Origin: Trueperaceae bacterium
GTDB lineage: Bacteria; Deinococcota; Deinococci; Deinococcales; Trueperaceae
DNA: 6,219 bases
Reading direction: 5' to 3'
Assembly: GCA_007122815.1 (NCBI GenBank)
Contig: SKSV01000005.1
Span: forward strand, 1 to 6,219
Made by a program: the position numbers and the translations under genes. Position 1 is the first letter of the stretch. Each line of letters starts with the position of its first letter. The notes under the pieces were generated by a model. It was given only the letters and a program-made list of their open reading frames with translations, ran no database searches and had not been told where the DNA came from. Below are positions 1 to 6,080 of this stretch, in pieces.

Positions 1-349
1 AGGCGTAGAGGTTGTCGCCGAACACGACCGTCGCGCCGGCGTCGTCGGCACCGGCCACCACACCCTCCATGAGCCCAGGAAGCACCTGTGGCCAGCGCGA
101 GTAGGGCCCGTTCAGGCAGTGGTAGGCGACGCTGGCATCAGCCAGGGCTACGCGCGCCACTTCCGTGTCGCTCAAGTCGGCCTCGATGGCACGTACGCGC
201 TCGGGGAGATCGACTGGAGCACTACGCGTGACCACCGAGACGTCGACCCCATGAGCCAGGAGCTCGTCACAGACCGCCCGTCCTAGCGGGCCGTAGCCGA
301 GCACCACGTGGAGTCCGTCGACGATGTCGACGCGAGGGATGGGGACCAT
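1..349 (-). CDS. NAD-dependent epimerase/dehydratase (atypical SDR), 3' end outside window
   Basis: This is the N-terminal part (about 116 residues) of a Rossmann-fold protein, cut by the left edge. Starting from the ATG at 349, the text reads HVVLGYGPLGRAVCDELLAHG at residues 14-34 (shown here only as a landmark). That gives a beta strand followed by the GxGxxGxxV dinucleotide-binding loop. An acidic segment EADLSD near residues 60-65 and a HCLNGPYSRWP stretch near residues 77-87 follow. The region ends in VVFGDNLYA. This order is typical of the NAD(P)-dependent epimerase/dehydratase subgroup of extended SDR proteins; the substrate cannot be deduced. An in-frame GTG at 364 is an alternative start, and neither start has a clear Shine-Dalgarno sequence. 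The gene begins 47 nt downstream of the helicase stop on the same strand, so co-transcription with the helicase is possible. The catalytic YxxxK region is outside the window. Confidence 0.75.
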   Translation of the reverse strand, partial: MVPIPRVDIVDGLHVVLGYGPLGRAVCDELLAHGVDVSVVTRSAPVDLPERVRAIEADLSDTEVARVALADASVAYHCLNGPYSRWPQVLPGLMEGVVAGADDAGATVVFGDNLYA

Positions 350-396
350 GGCTGAGTCTGGCACGCGGAGACCGGATCGGTGCGGTGGGCTGGGTG

Positions 397-1782
397 TCAG
401 CTTCGGCTAGCCCCGGCTCCGGTACGTCGACCTCTACCGCCGCGCCGACGGCTGCTCGGCGCCGCCCTGTCGGTTGGGGCGCTGGTCGCCGCACCGCGCT
501 CGTGCTTGGCCGGCGGTCGGCGGCCGTGTCCGACGTTAGCGCCCGCAGAGCGCCCCCCGCCAGCCGGTTTGCGACCGCGCTGGCCCGCGCGTGCCCCAGT
601 GTTCGGGCTACTGCCGCGCTCGAAGCGCCTCTGGTCGGCGTCCATGGAGCGCGGTGCGGGCACCTCGTAGTCGAAGCCCTGGAGGCTTTGACGCTCGATC
701 CTGGTGCCGAGCCGGCGCTCGATCCTGCGGATCATGTCGGCGTCCTCAGCGGTGACCAAGGTGACCGCGTCGCCCAGGTGCTCGGCTCGACCGGTGCGGC
801 CGATTCGATGGGTGTAAGCCTCTTCGGTGTCGGGCACGTCGAAGTTGACCACGTGCGACACCAGGCTGACGTCGATGCCGCGTGCCGCGATGTCGGTGGC
901 CACGAGCACGTGTACCTCACCGTTCTTGAAGTCGTCGAGCGCCTGCTGGCGGCGCCTCTGCGACAGGTTGCCCTGGATGTTGGCCGCGAAGAAGCCGCGC
1001 CGCTCGAGCTGCTCCGCCAGACGCTTGGCGCGGTGCTTGGTGCGCGTGAACACGAGCACGCGCCGTGCGTCCCACGCCTTGAGGAGCGCGGAGAGGAGAT
1101 CGGTCTTCAGGTGCGCTTCGACAGGGTACAGGAAGTGGTCGACCGTCGTGGCGGCGGGCGGCCGCTCGACCTCCACCACGAGCGGGTCGCGCAGCGTCTC
1201 GTCGACGAGGTGGCGCACGTCGTCCGGCATGGTGGCCGAGAAGAGCAGCGACTGGCGCTCGCTCGGCAAGGCCTTGAGCAGGCGGCGGATGTCGGGCAAG
1301 AAGCCCATGTCGAACATGTGGTCGGCCTCGTCGAGCACCAGCACCTCGAGGTGCCGGAAGTCGCCGTGGCCCTGCTGCATCAGGTCGAGCAGCCGCCCGG
1401 GACAGGCGACTATGACCTCGGTGCCCCGGCGCAGCGCCTGGATCTGCGGGTTCATGCCGACGCCGCCGTAGACGGTGGCGCTGCGCACGTTGGTCGCCCT
1501 ACCCAAGGTGCGGAAGGAGTCGTGGATCTGTTCGGCGAGCTCGCGGGTGGGCGCGACGACGAGCGCACGGGTCCGGCCGCTGGGGCCGTCCATGAGGCGC
1601 TGGAGGATCGGGAGCGCGAACGCGGCGGTCTTGCCGGTCCCCGTCATGGCGATGCCTAGCACGTCTCGGCCCGCCGTGACTGCAGGGATCGCCTTGAGCT
1701 GGATGGGAGTGGGGTGGGTGTAGCCTGCGGCGCGAACGCCTTCGGCGACGCGCTTGTGAAGCGCGAAGTGGTCGAAAGACAT
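397..1782 (-). CDS. rhlE: DEAD-box ATP-dependent RNA helicase, RhlE-like
   Basis: A complete 461-residue cytoplasmic RNA helicase that would use ATP to unwind short RNA duplexes, as in ribosome assembly, RNA decay or cold adaptation. All core motifs are visible: Q motif GYTHPTPIQ (20-28), motif I AMTGTGKT (45-52), Ia PTREL (78-82), Ib CPGR (127-130, usually TPGR), II DEAD (151-154), III SAT (182-184), IV VLVFTRTKH (242-250), V ATDIAARGID (295-304) and VI HRIGRTGR (325-332). A low-complexity Arg/Gly/Ala-rich basic tail from about residue 376 to the end is typical of RhlE-type RNA-binding extensions. The ATG at 1782 is chosen because MSFDHFAL matches the usual RhlE start and a GAGGAA ribosome-binding site lies 6 nt upstream. 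A GTG at 1854 would add 24 unrelated residues and overlaps the likely -10 element. The symbol is by family resemblance; CsdA or DbpA paralogues are less likely. Confidence 0.95.
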   Translation of the reverse strand: MSFDHFALHKRVAEGVRAAGYTHPTPIQLKAIPAVTAGRDVLGIAMTGTGKTAAFALPILQRLMDGPSGRTRALVVAPTRELAEQIHDSFRTLGRATNVRSATVYGGVGMNPQIQALRRGTEVIVACPGRLLDLMQQGHGDFRHLEVLVLDEADHMFDMGFLPDIRRLLKALPSERQSLLFSATMPDDVRHLVDETLRDPLVVEVERPPAATTVDHFLYPVEAHLKTDLLSALLKAWDARRVLVFTRTKHRAKRLAEQLERRGFFAANIQGNLSQRRRQQALDDFKNGEVHVLVATDIAARGIDVSLVSHVVNFDVPDTEEAYTHRIGRTGRAEHLGDAVTLVTAEDADMIRRIERRLGTRIERQSLQGFDYEVPAPRSMDADQRRFERGSSPNTGARAGQRGRKPAGGGRSAGANVGHGRRPPAKHERGAATSAPTDRAAPSSRRRGGRGRRTGAGASRS

Positions 1783-1788
1783 GAGTTG

Positions 1789-1794
1789 TTCCTC
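1789..1794 (-). promoter_or_regulatory. Ribosome binding site deciding the helicase start
   Basis: Read on the minus strand, GAGGAA lies 6 nt before the ATG at 1782. It supports the 461-residue product over the longer GTG form starting at 1854. Confidence 0.75.
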
Positions 1795-1852
1795 GCTTCG
1801 GCGAACCGCCGACACCGAGGCGTACCCCCAGGCCCGTTCGCGCAAACTCGTC

Positions 1853-1858
1853 ACTCTA
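1853..1858 (-). promoter_or_regulatory. Possible -10 element for the helicase
   Basis: On the minus strand TAGAGT fits the TAnnnT -10 pattern. It would place the transcription start near 1846, giving a leader of about 65 nt before the ATG at 1782. No convincing -35 hexamer is seen at 17-18 bp. The 1783-1906 gap between the helicase and the transporter gene shows no other clear signal and no U-tract terminator. Confidence 0.35.
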
Positions 1859-1906
1859 CACGACGCTGCCTAGAAGGGTGTCGCCTGGGCGGCGTTGGGC
1901 GAGAAG

Positions 1907-2368
1907 TCAGTGCGGCAGCTTGTGGCGGACCTGGGCGTAGGTCCAGGTGCCCAGCACGGCCGCGGCCAACACGATGGTGAAGCCGGTCAGGCCAGCGCCG
2001 ATCAGCGCCGCTATGGGCCCCGGGCACGCTCCCGTGAGAGCCCAGCCCACCCCGAAGAGGCTGCCGCCGAGCAGGTAGCGCGGCCAGCCGGGGTCGAACA
2101 CCTTGAACGCGATCGGCTCGCCGCCGATCGAGCGCAGCTCGTAGCGCCTCACGAGCCAGACGGTGATCATGCCCACCAGCACGGCGCTGCCTATCACGCC
2201 GTACATGTGGAAGGAGTGGAAGCGGAACATCTCTTGGATCCGGTACCAGGAGACCACCTCGGAGTTCACGAGCACGAAGCCGAAGTAGGCACCGACCCCC
2301 ACGTAGCGGGCGGCGAAGGCGGCGGGTCCAGGAGTACCTGTGTTGGTGTCGCTGCCGGCGTGTCTCAT
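1907..2368 (-). CDS. YeeE/YedE-family membrane protein, second half of a split sulfur transporter (DUF6691 type)
   Basis: A 153-residue integral membrane protein with about four hydrophobic segments, near residues 21-39, 55-73, 98-125 and 128-146. The signature GWALTGACPGP (108-118) places the conserved Cys115 in the third segment, as in the small second subunit of split YeeE/YedE (Sulf_transp) transporters. That family includes thiosulfate-uptake proteins (YeeE/TsuA) and PmpA/PmpB-type pairs. The start at 2368 lies 4 nt after the stop of the upstream partner, has no strong Shine-Dalgarno, and is probably translationally coupled. A longer reading from 2473 would add a Cys/Ser/Arg-rich stretch that is just the shadow of the partner gene. 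It presumably forms one transport unit with the 2373-2945 product. Substrate (thiosulfate, sulfite or another sulfur species) and direction are inferred from the neighbouring sqr and cstB genes, not seen directly. Confidence 0.88.
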   Translation of the reverse strand: MRHAGSDTNTGTPGPAAFAARYVGVGAYFGFVLVNSEVVSWYRIQEMFRFHSFHMYGVIGSAVLVGMITVWLVRRYELRSIGGEPIAFKVFDPGWPRYLLGGSLFGVGWALTGACPGPIAALIGAGLTGFTIVLAAAVLGTWTYAQVRHKLPH

Positions 2369-2372
2369 GGCG

Positions 2373-2945
2373 TCACAGGGCCAGCACGAGCGGCAGGAGC
2401 AGGTGGGTCGCCAGGAGACCGCCGATGAAGAACCCGGCCACCGCGAGCAGCGACTGCCATTGGAGTTCGGCAAGGCCCGTGATGGCGTGTCCCGAAGTGC
2501 AGCCGGAGGCCCAGCGTGCTCCGAAACCCACTAGGAAGCCGCCGAGCACCATCACGGTCAAGCCTCTCACGGTGAAGAGCGACGACCACGAGAAGAGCTC
2601 TTGTGGTGCCAGCGCGCCATCGACCTCCAGGCCGGCTCGCGCCAGCGCCACTGCGGTAGAGTCCGCGACCTCGACCGGCGCCGGGTCGGCCAACAGCACC
2701 CCGGCGAGAAGGCCCCCTAGCGCGATGCCTGCGTACATGAGCAGGTTCCAGCCTCCCTCGCGACGCCAGTCGTAGCGCAAGTACGAGTTCCTGGAGGGCA
2801 AGACCGCGCACATGTGACGGAGGTTGGAGGAGAGCCCGAAGCGCTTGCTACCGAGGAAGAGGAGGAGCGGTACGGTGAGCCCGATCAGCGGACCGGCCAC
2901 GTACCAGGGCCATGGGCCACGAAGGGCTGCCAGGATCAACTCCAT
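2373..2945 (-). CDS. YeeE/YedE-family membrane protein, first half of a split sulfur transporter
   Basis: A 190-residue polytopic membrane protein. Hydrophobic segments are visible near residues 14-31, 66-86, 127-142 and 161-190. Two family landmarks are present: SSNLRHMCAVL (39-49, Cys46), and GCTSGHAITGLAELQ (148-162, Cys149), the GCTSGH signature of Sulf_transp/YeeE-YedE proteins. In the YeeE thiosulfate transporter, conserved cysteines of this kind line the substrate path. In single-chain members the two halves are fused; here the second half is encoded separately at 1907-2368, 4 nt downstream. On the minus strand the ATG at 2945 is preceded by AAAGG about 8 nt upstream. A second, badly deleted copy of this gene pair lies just upstream (3045-3224). 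Transport of thiosulfate or a related sulfur compound is likely from family and context, but the direction of transport is open. Confidence 0.9.
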   Translation of the reverse strand: MELILAALRGPWPWYVAGPLIGLTVPLLLFLGSKRFGLSSNLRHMCAVLPSRNSYLRYDWRREGGWNLLMYAGIALGGLLAGVLLADPAPVEVADSTAVALARAGLEVDGALAPQELFSWSSLFTVRGLTVMVLGGFLVGFGARWASGCTSGHAITGLAELQWQSLLAVAGFFIGGLLATHLLLPLVLAL

Positions 2946-2953
2946 AGCCGGTA

Positions 2954-2982
2954 CCTTTAGGCCAGGCTGGTCCGGGCGTCAA
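2954..2982 (-). promoter_or_regulatory. Possible promoter of the split transporter operon
   Basis: On the minus strand TTGACG (2977-2982) is followed after 17 bp by TAAAGG (2954-2959). The -35 is good and the -10 is poor (3 of 6). Transcription would start only a couple of bases before the ATG at 2945, so the message would be nearly leaderless. The AAAGG here could equally be the ribosome-binding site of a transcript starting further upstream. Confidence 0.25.
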
Positions 2983-3044
2983 GCGCTCGTGGACAAGCAC
3001 GGGGGTTGTGGCCCGCGGCTTCGCTCCCCAAGCCCTCGCCTCCT

Positions 3045-3101
3045 TCAGTGCGGCAGCTTGTGGGGGACCTGGGCGTCACTCCAGGTGCCCAGCACGGCCG
3101 C
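3045..3101. repeat. Direct repeat copy of the 3' end of the second transporter gene
   Basis: Positions 3045-3101 and 1907-1963 agree at 53 of 57 bases, including runs of 19, 12 and 22 identical bases, and are in the same orientation. This is part of the decayed duplicate transporter. It could serve as recombination homology that would delete or duplicate the intact genes between. Confidence 0.9.
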
Positions 3102-3224
3102 CAGCCGATATGAGGAAGCCTACGGGCACCATCACGACGAACCCGCGCGGGGTCGAGAGCGAGGACGCGGACCGGCCACGTACCAGGGCCAAGGCCCTCT
3201 GATCGAATCGGAGACGATATCCAT
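3045..3224 (-). pseudogene. Remnant of a second split YeeE/YedE transporter gene pair
   Basis: Three pieces of the downstream transporter pair occur here in the correct order but with the material between them gone. (1) 3168-3224 encodes MDIVSDSIRGPWPWYVAGP, matching residues 1-19 of the first transporter gene (12 of 19), with 25 identical bases between 3167-3191 and 2888-2912. (2) 3106-3165, in a different frame, encodes SSLSTPRGFVVMVPVGFLIS, matching residues 121-140 of the same gene (12 of 20). (3) 3045-3101 encodes AAVLGTWSDAQVPHKLPH plus stop, matching the last 18 residues of the second transporter gene; 53 of 57 bases agree with 1907-1963. Only 2-4 nt separate the pieces. About 300 bp and then about 555 bp were therefore lost, and the frame is broken (TGA after residue 30 of the first piece). 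No functional product is expected. Confidence 0.85.
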
Positions 3225-3233
3225 ACCGGGTAT
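3223..3233. promoter_or_regulatory. Shortened operator-like palindrome ATACCGGGTAT
   Basis: The 11-bp sequence has the same ATACC/GGTAT half-sites as the 17-bp operators before sqr and cstB, but with the halves abutting. It overlaps the start codon of the transporter remnant, in the divergent region between that remnant and sqr. It may be the eroded operator of the lost transporter copy, or a chance palindrome. The halves are closer together than in the other two sites, so repressor binding is doubtful. Confidence 0.3.
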
Positions 3234-3277
3234 TTCTTGCCCAACTGCTTGAACACGAGTCGAGCGGCACCAACACC

Positions 3278-3306
3278 TAGCGATCGATACCCGGGTCGGG
3301 TATCAT
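3278..3306 (+). promoter_or_regulatory. Putative sqr core promoter
   Basis: TATCAT at 3301-3306 matches the -10 consensus at 5 of 6 positions. The hexamer 17 bp upstream (TAGCGA, 3278-3283) is a weak -35. Transcription would start near 3313. The right half of the 17-bp inverted repeat at 3287-3303 overlaps the -10, and the rest fills the spacer, so a bound repressor would block polymerase. Confidence 0.5.
3287..3303. promoter_or_regulatory. CsoR/CstR-like operator upstream of sqr
   Basis: ATACCC-GGGTC-GGGTAT is a 17-bp inverted repeat. Flanking G and C extend it to a perfect 7-bp arm on each side (3286-3304). The half-site and spacing equal those of the site before cstB (4598-4614). CsoR-family repressors are known to bind G/C-rich inverted repeats of the TACCC-Nx-GGGTA type. 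The persulfide sensor CstR, which controls sqr and cstB in Staphylococcus aureus, is the best functional match. The repressor gene is not in this window. Confidence 0.7.
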
Positions 3307-3314
3307 GTCGTGAC

Positions 3315-3331
3315 GGCGGGCCGAGCCCGCC
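3315..3331 (+). other. Perfect hairpin in the sqr leader
   Basis: GGCGGGC-CGA-GCCCGCC is a perfect 7-bp G/C stem with a 3-nt loop. It lies 3 nt before the GGGAGGG ribosome-binding site and almost exactly at the predicted transcript 5' end. It lacks a following U-tract, so it is not an intrinsic terminator. A 5' stem-loop that stabilises the mRNA or tunes initiation is a possible role. Confidence 0.5.
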
Positions 3332-3345
3332 ACGGGAGGGAACCG

Positions 3346-4563
3346 ATGCACTCCAGCACCAAGGCGAACCGCCACCACCGAGTCCTGGTCCTAGGAGGCG
3401 GGAGTGCCGGGATCACCGTAGCTGCACGGCTGCGACGCGCGGACGCGTCTCTAGACGTCGGCTTGGTCGAACCCTCCGAGACCCACTACTACCAACCGTT
3501 GTGGACCCTCGTCGGACGGGGCGTCGTCGACAGCTCGAGCACGGCCCGCCCGCAAGAGCGTCTGGTGCCCCGAGACGTCACCTGGCACCGCGACCGTGTG
3601 GCCCGGATCAACGCCGAGGCCTCGAGCGTCGAGCTGGCGAGCGGCTCGACATTGGGTTACGACGTGCTCGTCGTGGCTCTCGGTATCCACTTGGCCTGGG
3701 ATCAGGTGGAGGGCCTGGAGGAGGCGCTCGCGACCCCCGAGGTCGGTTCGGTCTACGACCTGAAGAGTGCCGAGAGGCTGTGGAGCGCCATGCGCAGCTT
3801 CACCGGGGGCACGGCCGTCTTCACCAACCCCCTAGGCCAGGTCAAGTGCGGCGGTGCGCCGCAGAAGATCATGTACCTGGCCGATGCCTACTGGCGCGAT
3901 CAGGGCCTGAGGGGTTCCACACGCGTGGTCGGCGCCTTCGCCGGCACGGTGATGCTGGGTGTGCCCGAGATAAACACCACCTTGGAGTCTCTGGTCATGG
4001 AGCGCGGCATCGAGATGCTCTTCCAACACGACTTGCGCGCGGTCGACGGCGCCGCCAGGAAGGCGACCTTCCGTCAGCTCGAGCGTGAGGAGGACGTCAC
4101 CATCGACTACGACTTCCTCCACGTGACACCCCCCATGCGCGCTCCAGCGCCTGTCGCCGAATCGCCGCTCGCGGTGACCGAGGGCCTTCACACTGGCTTC
4201 GCCGACGTGGACCACTACAGTCTGCAGCACCGGCGTTACCCGAACGTCTTCGCTCTCGGGGACTCCGCTGCGCTCCCGACGGCCAAAACCGGAGCGGCGA
4301 TCCGCAAGCAGGCCCCGGTGCTGGCGGCTAACCTGCGCTCCTTCCTCGGCGGCACGCCGCTCGAGAAGGAGTACGACGGCTACTCCTCGTGCCCTCTCCT
4401 AACGGACGTCGGGAAGCTCGTGCTCGCCGAGTTCACCTACGGCAACACCTACGAGCCGACTTTCCCTGTAGACCAGACCAAGGAGCGGCTGGACATGTAC
4501 CTGCTGAAGCGGCACGTGCTCCCGCAGATGTACTGGCATGGGATGCTGCGCGGGATAGCCTGA
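3346..4563 (+). CDS. sqr: Sulfide:quinone oxidoreductase (type II-like SQR)
   Basis: A 405-residue FAD enzyme that oxidises sulfide to zero-valent sulfur (persulfide or polysulfide) and reduces membrane quinone. The N-terminal Rossmann loop VLGGGSAGI (15-23) binds FAD. HYYQPLWTLVG (47-57) is a hallmark of SQR relatives close to mitochondrial SQOR. The two redox cysteines are visible: Cys168 in VKCGGAPQKIMYL (166-178) and Cys349 in SSCPLLT (347-353). The second FAD motif VFALGDSAALPTAKTG lies at 301-316. The C-terminal MYLLKRHVLPQMYWHGM (384-400) resembles the membrane-binding amphipathic end of the family. The start at 3346 is chosen because GGGAGGG lies 5 nt upstream. An in-frame GTG at 3310 would precede the predicted transcription start. 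The gene stands 80 nt before the cstB-like gene and shares its operator type, so sulfide would be oxidised by SQR and the persulfide handed to CstB. Confidence 0.95.
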   Translation: MHSSTKANRHHRVLVLGGGSAGITVAARLRRADASLDVGLVEPSETHYYQPLWTLVGRGVVDSSSTARPQERLVPRDVTWHRDRVARINAEASSVELASGSTLGYDVLVVALGIHLAWDQVEGLEEALATPEVGSVYDLKSAERLWSAMRSFTGGTAVFTNPLGQVKCGGAPQKIMYLADAYWRDQGLRGSTRVVGAFAGTVMLGVPEINTTLESLVMERGIEMLFQHDLRAVDGAARKATFRQLEREEDVTIDYDFLHVTPPMRAPAPVAESPLAVTEGLHTGFADVDHYSLQHRRYPNVFALGDSAALPTAKTGAAIRKQAPVLAANLRSFLGGTPLEKEYDGYSSCPLLTDVGKLVLAEFTYGNTYEPTFPVDQTKERLDMYLLKRHVLPQMYWHGMLRGIA

Positions 4564-4590
4564 GGGGCCATGGAACGCGCGCCCGCCCGC

Positions 4591-4620
4591 TTGACTGATA
4601 CCCATAGGGGGTATTACTGT
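4591..4620 (+). promoter_or_regulatory. Putative cstB promoter in the sqr-cstB gap
   Basis: TTGACT (4591-4596) is a 5 of 6 match to the -35 consensus. Candidate -10 hexamers are TATTAC (4612-4617, 15-bp spacer) and TACTGT (4615-4620, 18-bp spacer); neither is perfect. The inverted repeat at 4598-4614 fills the spacer. The cstB-like gene therefore probably has its own repressed promoter, besides any read-through from sqr, after which no terminator is evident. Confidence 0.5.
4598..4614. promoter_or_regulatory. CsoR/CstR-like operator upstream of the cstB-like gene
   Basis: ATACCC-ATAGG-GGGTAT is a 17-bp inverted repeat with the same half-sites and the same 5-bp centre length as the sqr site at 3287-3303. 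The centres differ in sequence, so the match is confined to the parts a dyad-symmetric repressor would contact. It sits between the -35 and -10 hexamers. Confidence 0.75.
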
Positions 4621-4643
4621 CGAGGGCGGTGAAGGGAGTACCC

Positions 4644-6077
4644 ATGCTGTTCCAACCCATCTACGACGAAGACCTCGCGCAGGGCAGCTACCTGATCGGC
4701 TGCCAGGCCACGGGTGAAGCCGTCGTCGTCGATCCGCGCCGCGACGTCGACAGCTTCATCCGCGCCGCCGAGCACCACGAGCTGCGCATCACCGCCGTCA
4801 CCGAGACCCACATCCACGCCGACTACCAGTCCGGCAGCCGCGAGCTGGCCGAGCGCACCGGCGCCACGCTCTACCTCTCCGACGAGGGTGACGCCGACTG
4901 GAAGTACGGCTTCGAGGGTGTCAAGCTCTACCACGGCAGCGAGATCGAGGTCGGCAACGTCCGCCTCACCGCCGTCCATACCCCAGGCCACACGCCCGAA
5001 CACCTCTCCTTCCTCATCACGGACGGAGCTTCAGCCGAGCAACCGGGGTTCATCCTGACCGGCGACTTCGTGTTCGTCGGCGACGTCGGCCGGCCCGACC
5101 TGCTGGACGAGGCAGCCGGCTTCGTCGATACCCGGTTCGACGGCGCCAAGCGCCTATTCGCCAGCTTGCGCGACCACTTCCTGAGCTTGCCCGACTACGT
5201 CCAGGTGTGGCCCGGACACGGCGCCGGCAGCGCCTGCGGCAAGGCCCTGGGCGCGGTCCCCGCGACCACCGTCGGCTACGAGCGCCTCACCAGCTGGTGG
5301 GCCCCGCTCGTCGCTGCCGGCGACGAGGAGAGCTTCGTCTCCTCGCTGCTCGAGGGTCAGCCCGACGCGCCGCTCTACTTCGCCCGGATGAAGCGCACCA
5401 ACAAGTCCGGGCCCGCGCTGCTCGGCGAGCGCCCGGCGCTGCAACGCTTCGAGCCCAGCGAGCTTCACAGCCGCGTCAACGAGGACCTGATCCTGATCGA
5501 CACGCGCGAAGCCGAACGCCACCGCGCCGATCACGTACCCGGAGCGCTGTTCGTGCCCGAAGGCAAGAAGTTCGCCACCTACGGCAGCTTCGCTGTCGAC
5601 CCCGACGCCGATGAGCGCCCCATCGTGGTCCTAGCCAGCGACGAGGAGCAGGCGAAGTGGATGCGCGACCGCCTCAGCTGGACTGGCATCGACGAAGTGA
5701 TCGGCTACGTCACCAGCCTCGAGGGCCTCACGGCCGGGCCCGTCTCGACCGTGGCTCCGGACGGTATGGACGACCTGCCGGAGGCGCAGGTCCTCGACGT
5801 CCGGAACGCCAACGAGCACCGCGCCGGCCACCTCCCCGGGGCCATGCAGCTCGACGTGAGCCGCGTGGCCTTCCGCAGCGCACAGGTACCGTCCGACCGG
5901 CCCGTGGTGGTGCACTGCCAGACGGGTGCCCGCGCCCCGGTCGCCGCGGCCGTGCTGCGCGCCAAGGGCTGGGACGACGTGCGCGAGCTCGAGGGGAGCT
6001 ACGAGGCCTGGGTCGCCGCAGGCAACCTACCGGAAGGAGCGGCCGACGAGCGCGAGCCCGCCGCCGCGGGCGCCTGA
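4644..6077 (+). CDS. cstB: CstB-like persulfide dioxygenase / sulfurtransferase (metallo-beta-lactamase plus two rhodanese domains)
   Basis: A 477-residue cytoplasmic enzyme. Residues 1 to about 260 form an ETHE1-like metallo-beta-lactamase domain: HIHAD (His56, His58, Asp60), TPGHTPEH (His116), TGDFVFVGD (Asp141) and [12 protein letters not shown] (His192, Cys198). These are the iron-site and fold residues of persulfide dioxygenases. Residues about 270-365 are a first rhodanese domain ([18 protein letters not shown]) whose catalytic loop reads [10 protein letters not shown] without cysteine, so it is a pseudo-rhodanese. Residues about 375-460 are a second rhodanese ([18 protein letters not shown]) with active-site Cys425 in CQTGAR. 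This is the domain order of Staphylococcus aureus CstB, which oxidises persulfides to thiosulfate. Cys20 and Cys198 also seem to match cysteines reported there (from memory). The ATG at 4644 has AAGGGAG 5 nt upstream; a GTG at 4629 overlaps that site. An Ala/Glu-rich tail ends the protein. Confidence 0.93.
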   Translation: MLFQPIYDEDLAQGSYLIGCQATGEAVVVDPRRDVDSFIRAAEHHELRITAVTETHIHADYQSGSRELAERTGATLYLSDEGDADWKYGFEGVKLYHGSEIEVGNVRLTAVHTPGHTPEHLSFLITDGASAEQPGFILTGDFVFVGDVGRPDLLDEAAGFVDTRFDGAKRLFASLRDHFLSLPDYVQVWPGHGAGSACGKALGAVPATTVGYERLTSWWAPLVAAGDEESFVSSLLEGQPDAPLYFARMKRTNKSGPALLGERPALQRFEPSELHSRVNEDLILIDTREAERHRADHVPGALFVPEGKKFATYGSFAVDPDADERPIVVLASDEEQAKWMRDRLSWTGIDEVIGYVTSLEGLTAGPVSTVAPDGMDDLPEAQVLDVRNANEHRAGHLPGAMQLDVSRVAFRSAQVPSDRPVVVHCQTGARAPVAAAVLRAKGWDDVRELEGSYEAWVAAGNLPEGAADEREPAAAGA

Positions 6078-6080
6078 GCC

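Noticed and set aside
385..1659. Long plus-strand open frame of 424 codons opposite the helicase
   Set aside because: It is antisense to a helicase with every DEAD-box motif intact. Its own translation is low-complexity His/Val/Glu-rich text with no recognisable fold, typical of the complement of a GC-rich gene.
1783..1854. GTG start of the helicase at 1854
   Set aside because: It overlaps the likely -10 element, and the added residues have no family match, whereas the ATG at 1782 has a good ribosome-binding site and the usual RhlE beginning.
2369..2473. N-terminal extension of the second transporter gene to 2473
   Set aside because: The added 35 residues are Cys/Ser/Arg/Trp-rich and lie inside the partner gene in another frame. 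The ATG at 2368 gives a protein of normal family length with a 4-nt spacing.
3017..3034. GGCTT/AAGCC hairpin as a terminator between the remnant and the intact transporter
   Set aside because: The stem is only 5 bp with an 8-base loop and no U-tract on either strand.
2957..3256. Possible small proteins of 64-142 residues on both strands in the transporter remnant
   Set aside because: Their recognisable parts are out-of-frame pieces of the decayed YeeE/YedE copy, and none has a convincing start or ribosome-binding site.
3237..4088. Plus-strand open frame of 283 codons overlapping sqr
   Set aside because: The translation is Arg/Gly/Pro-rich and out of frame with the well-supported SQR, so it is a high-GC shadow.
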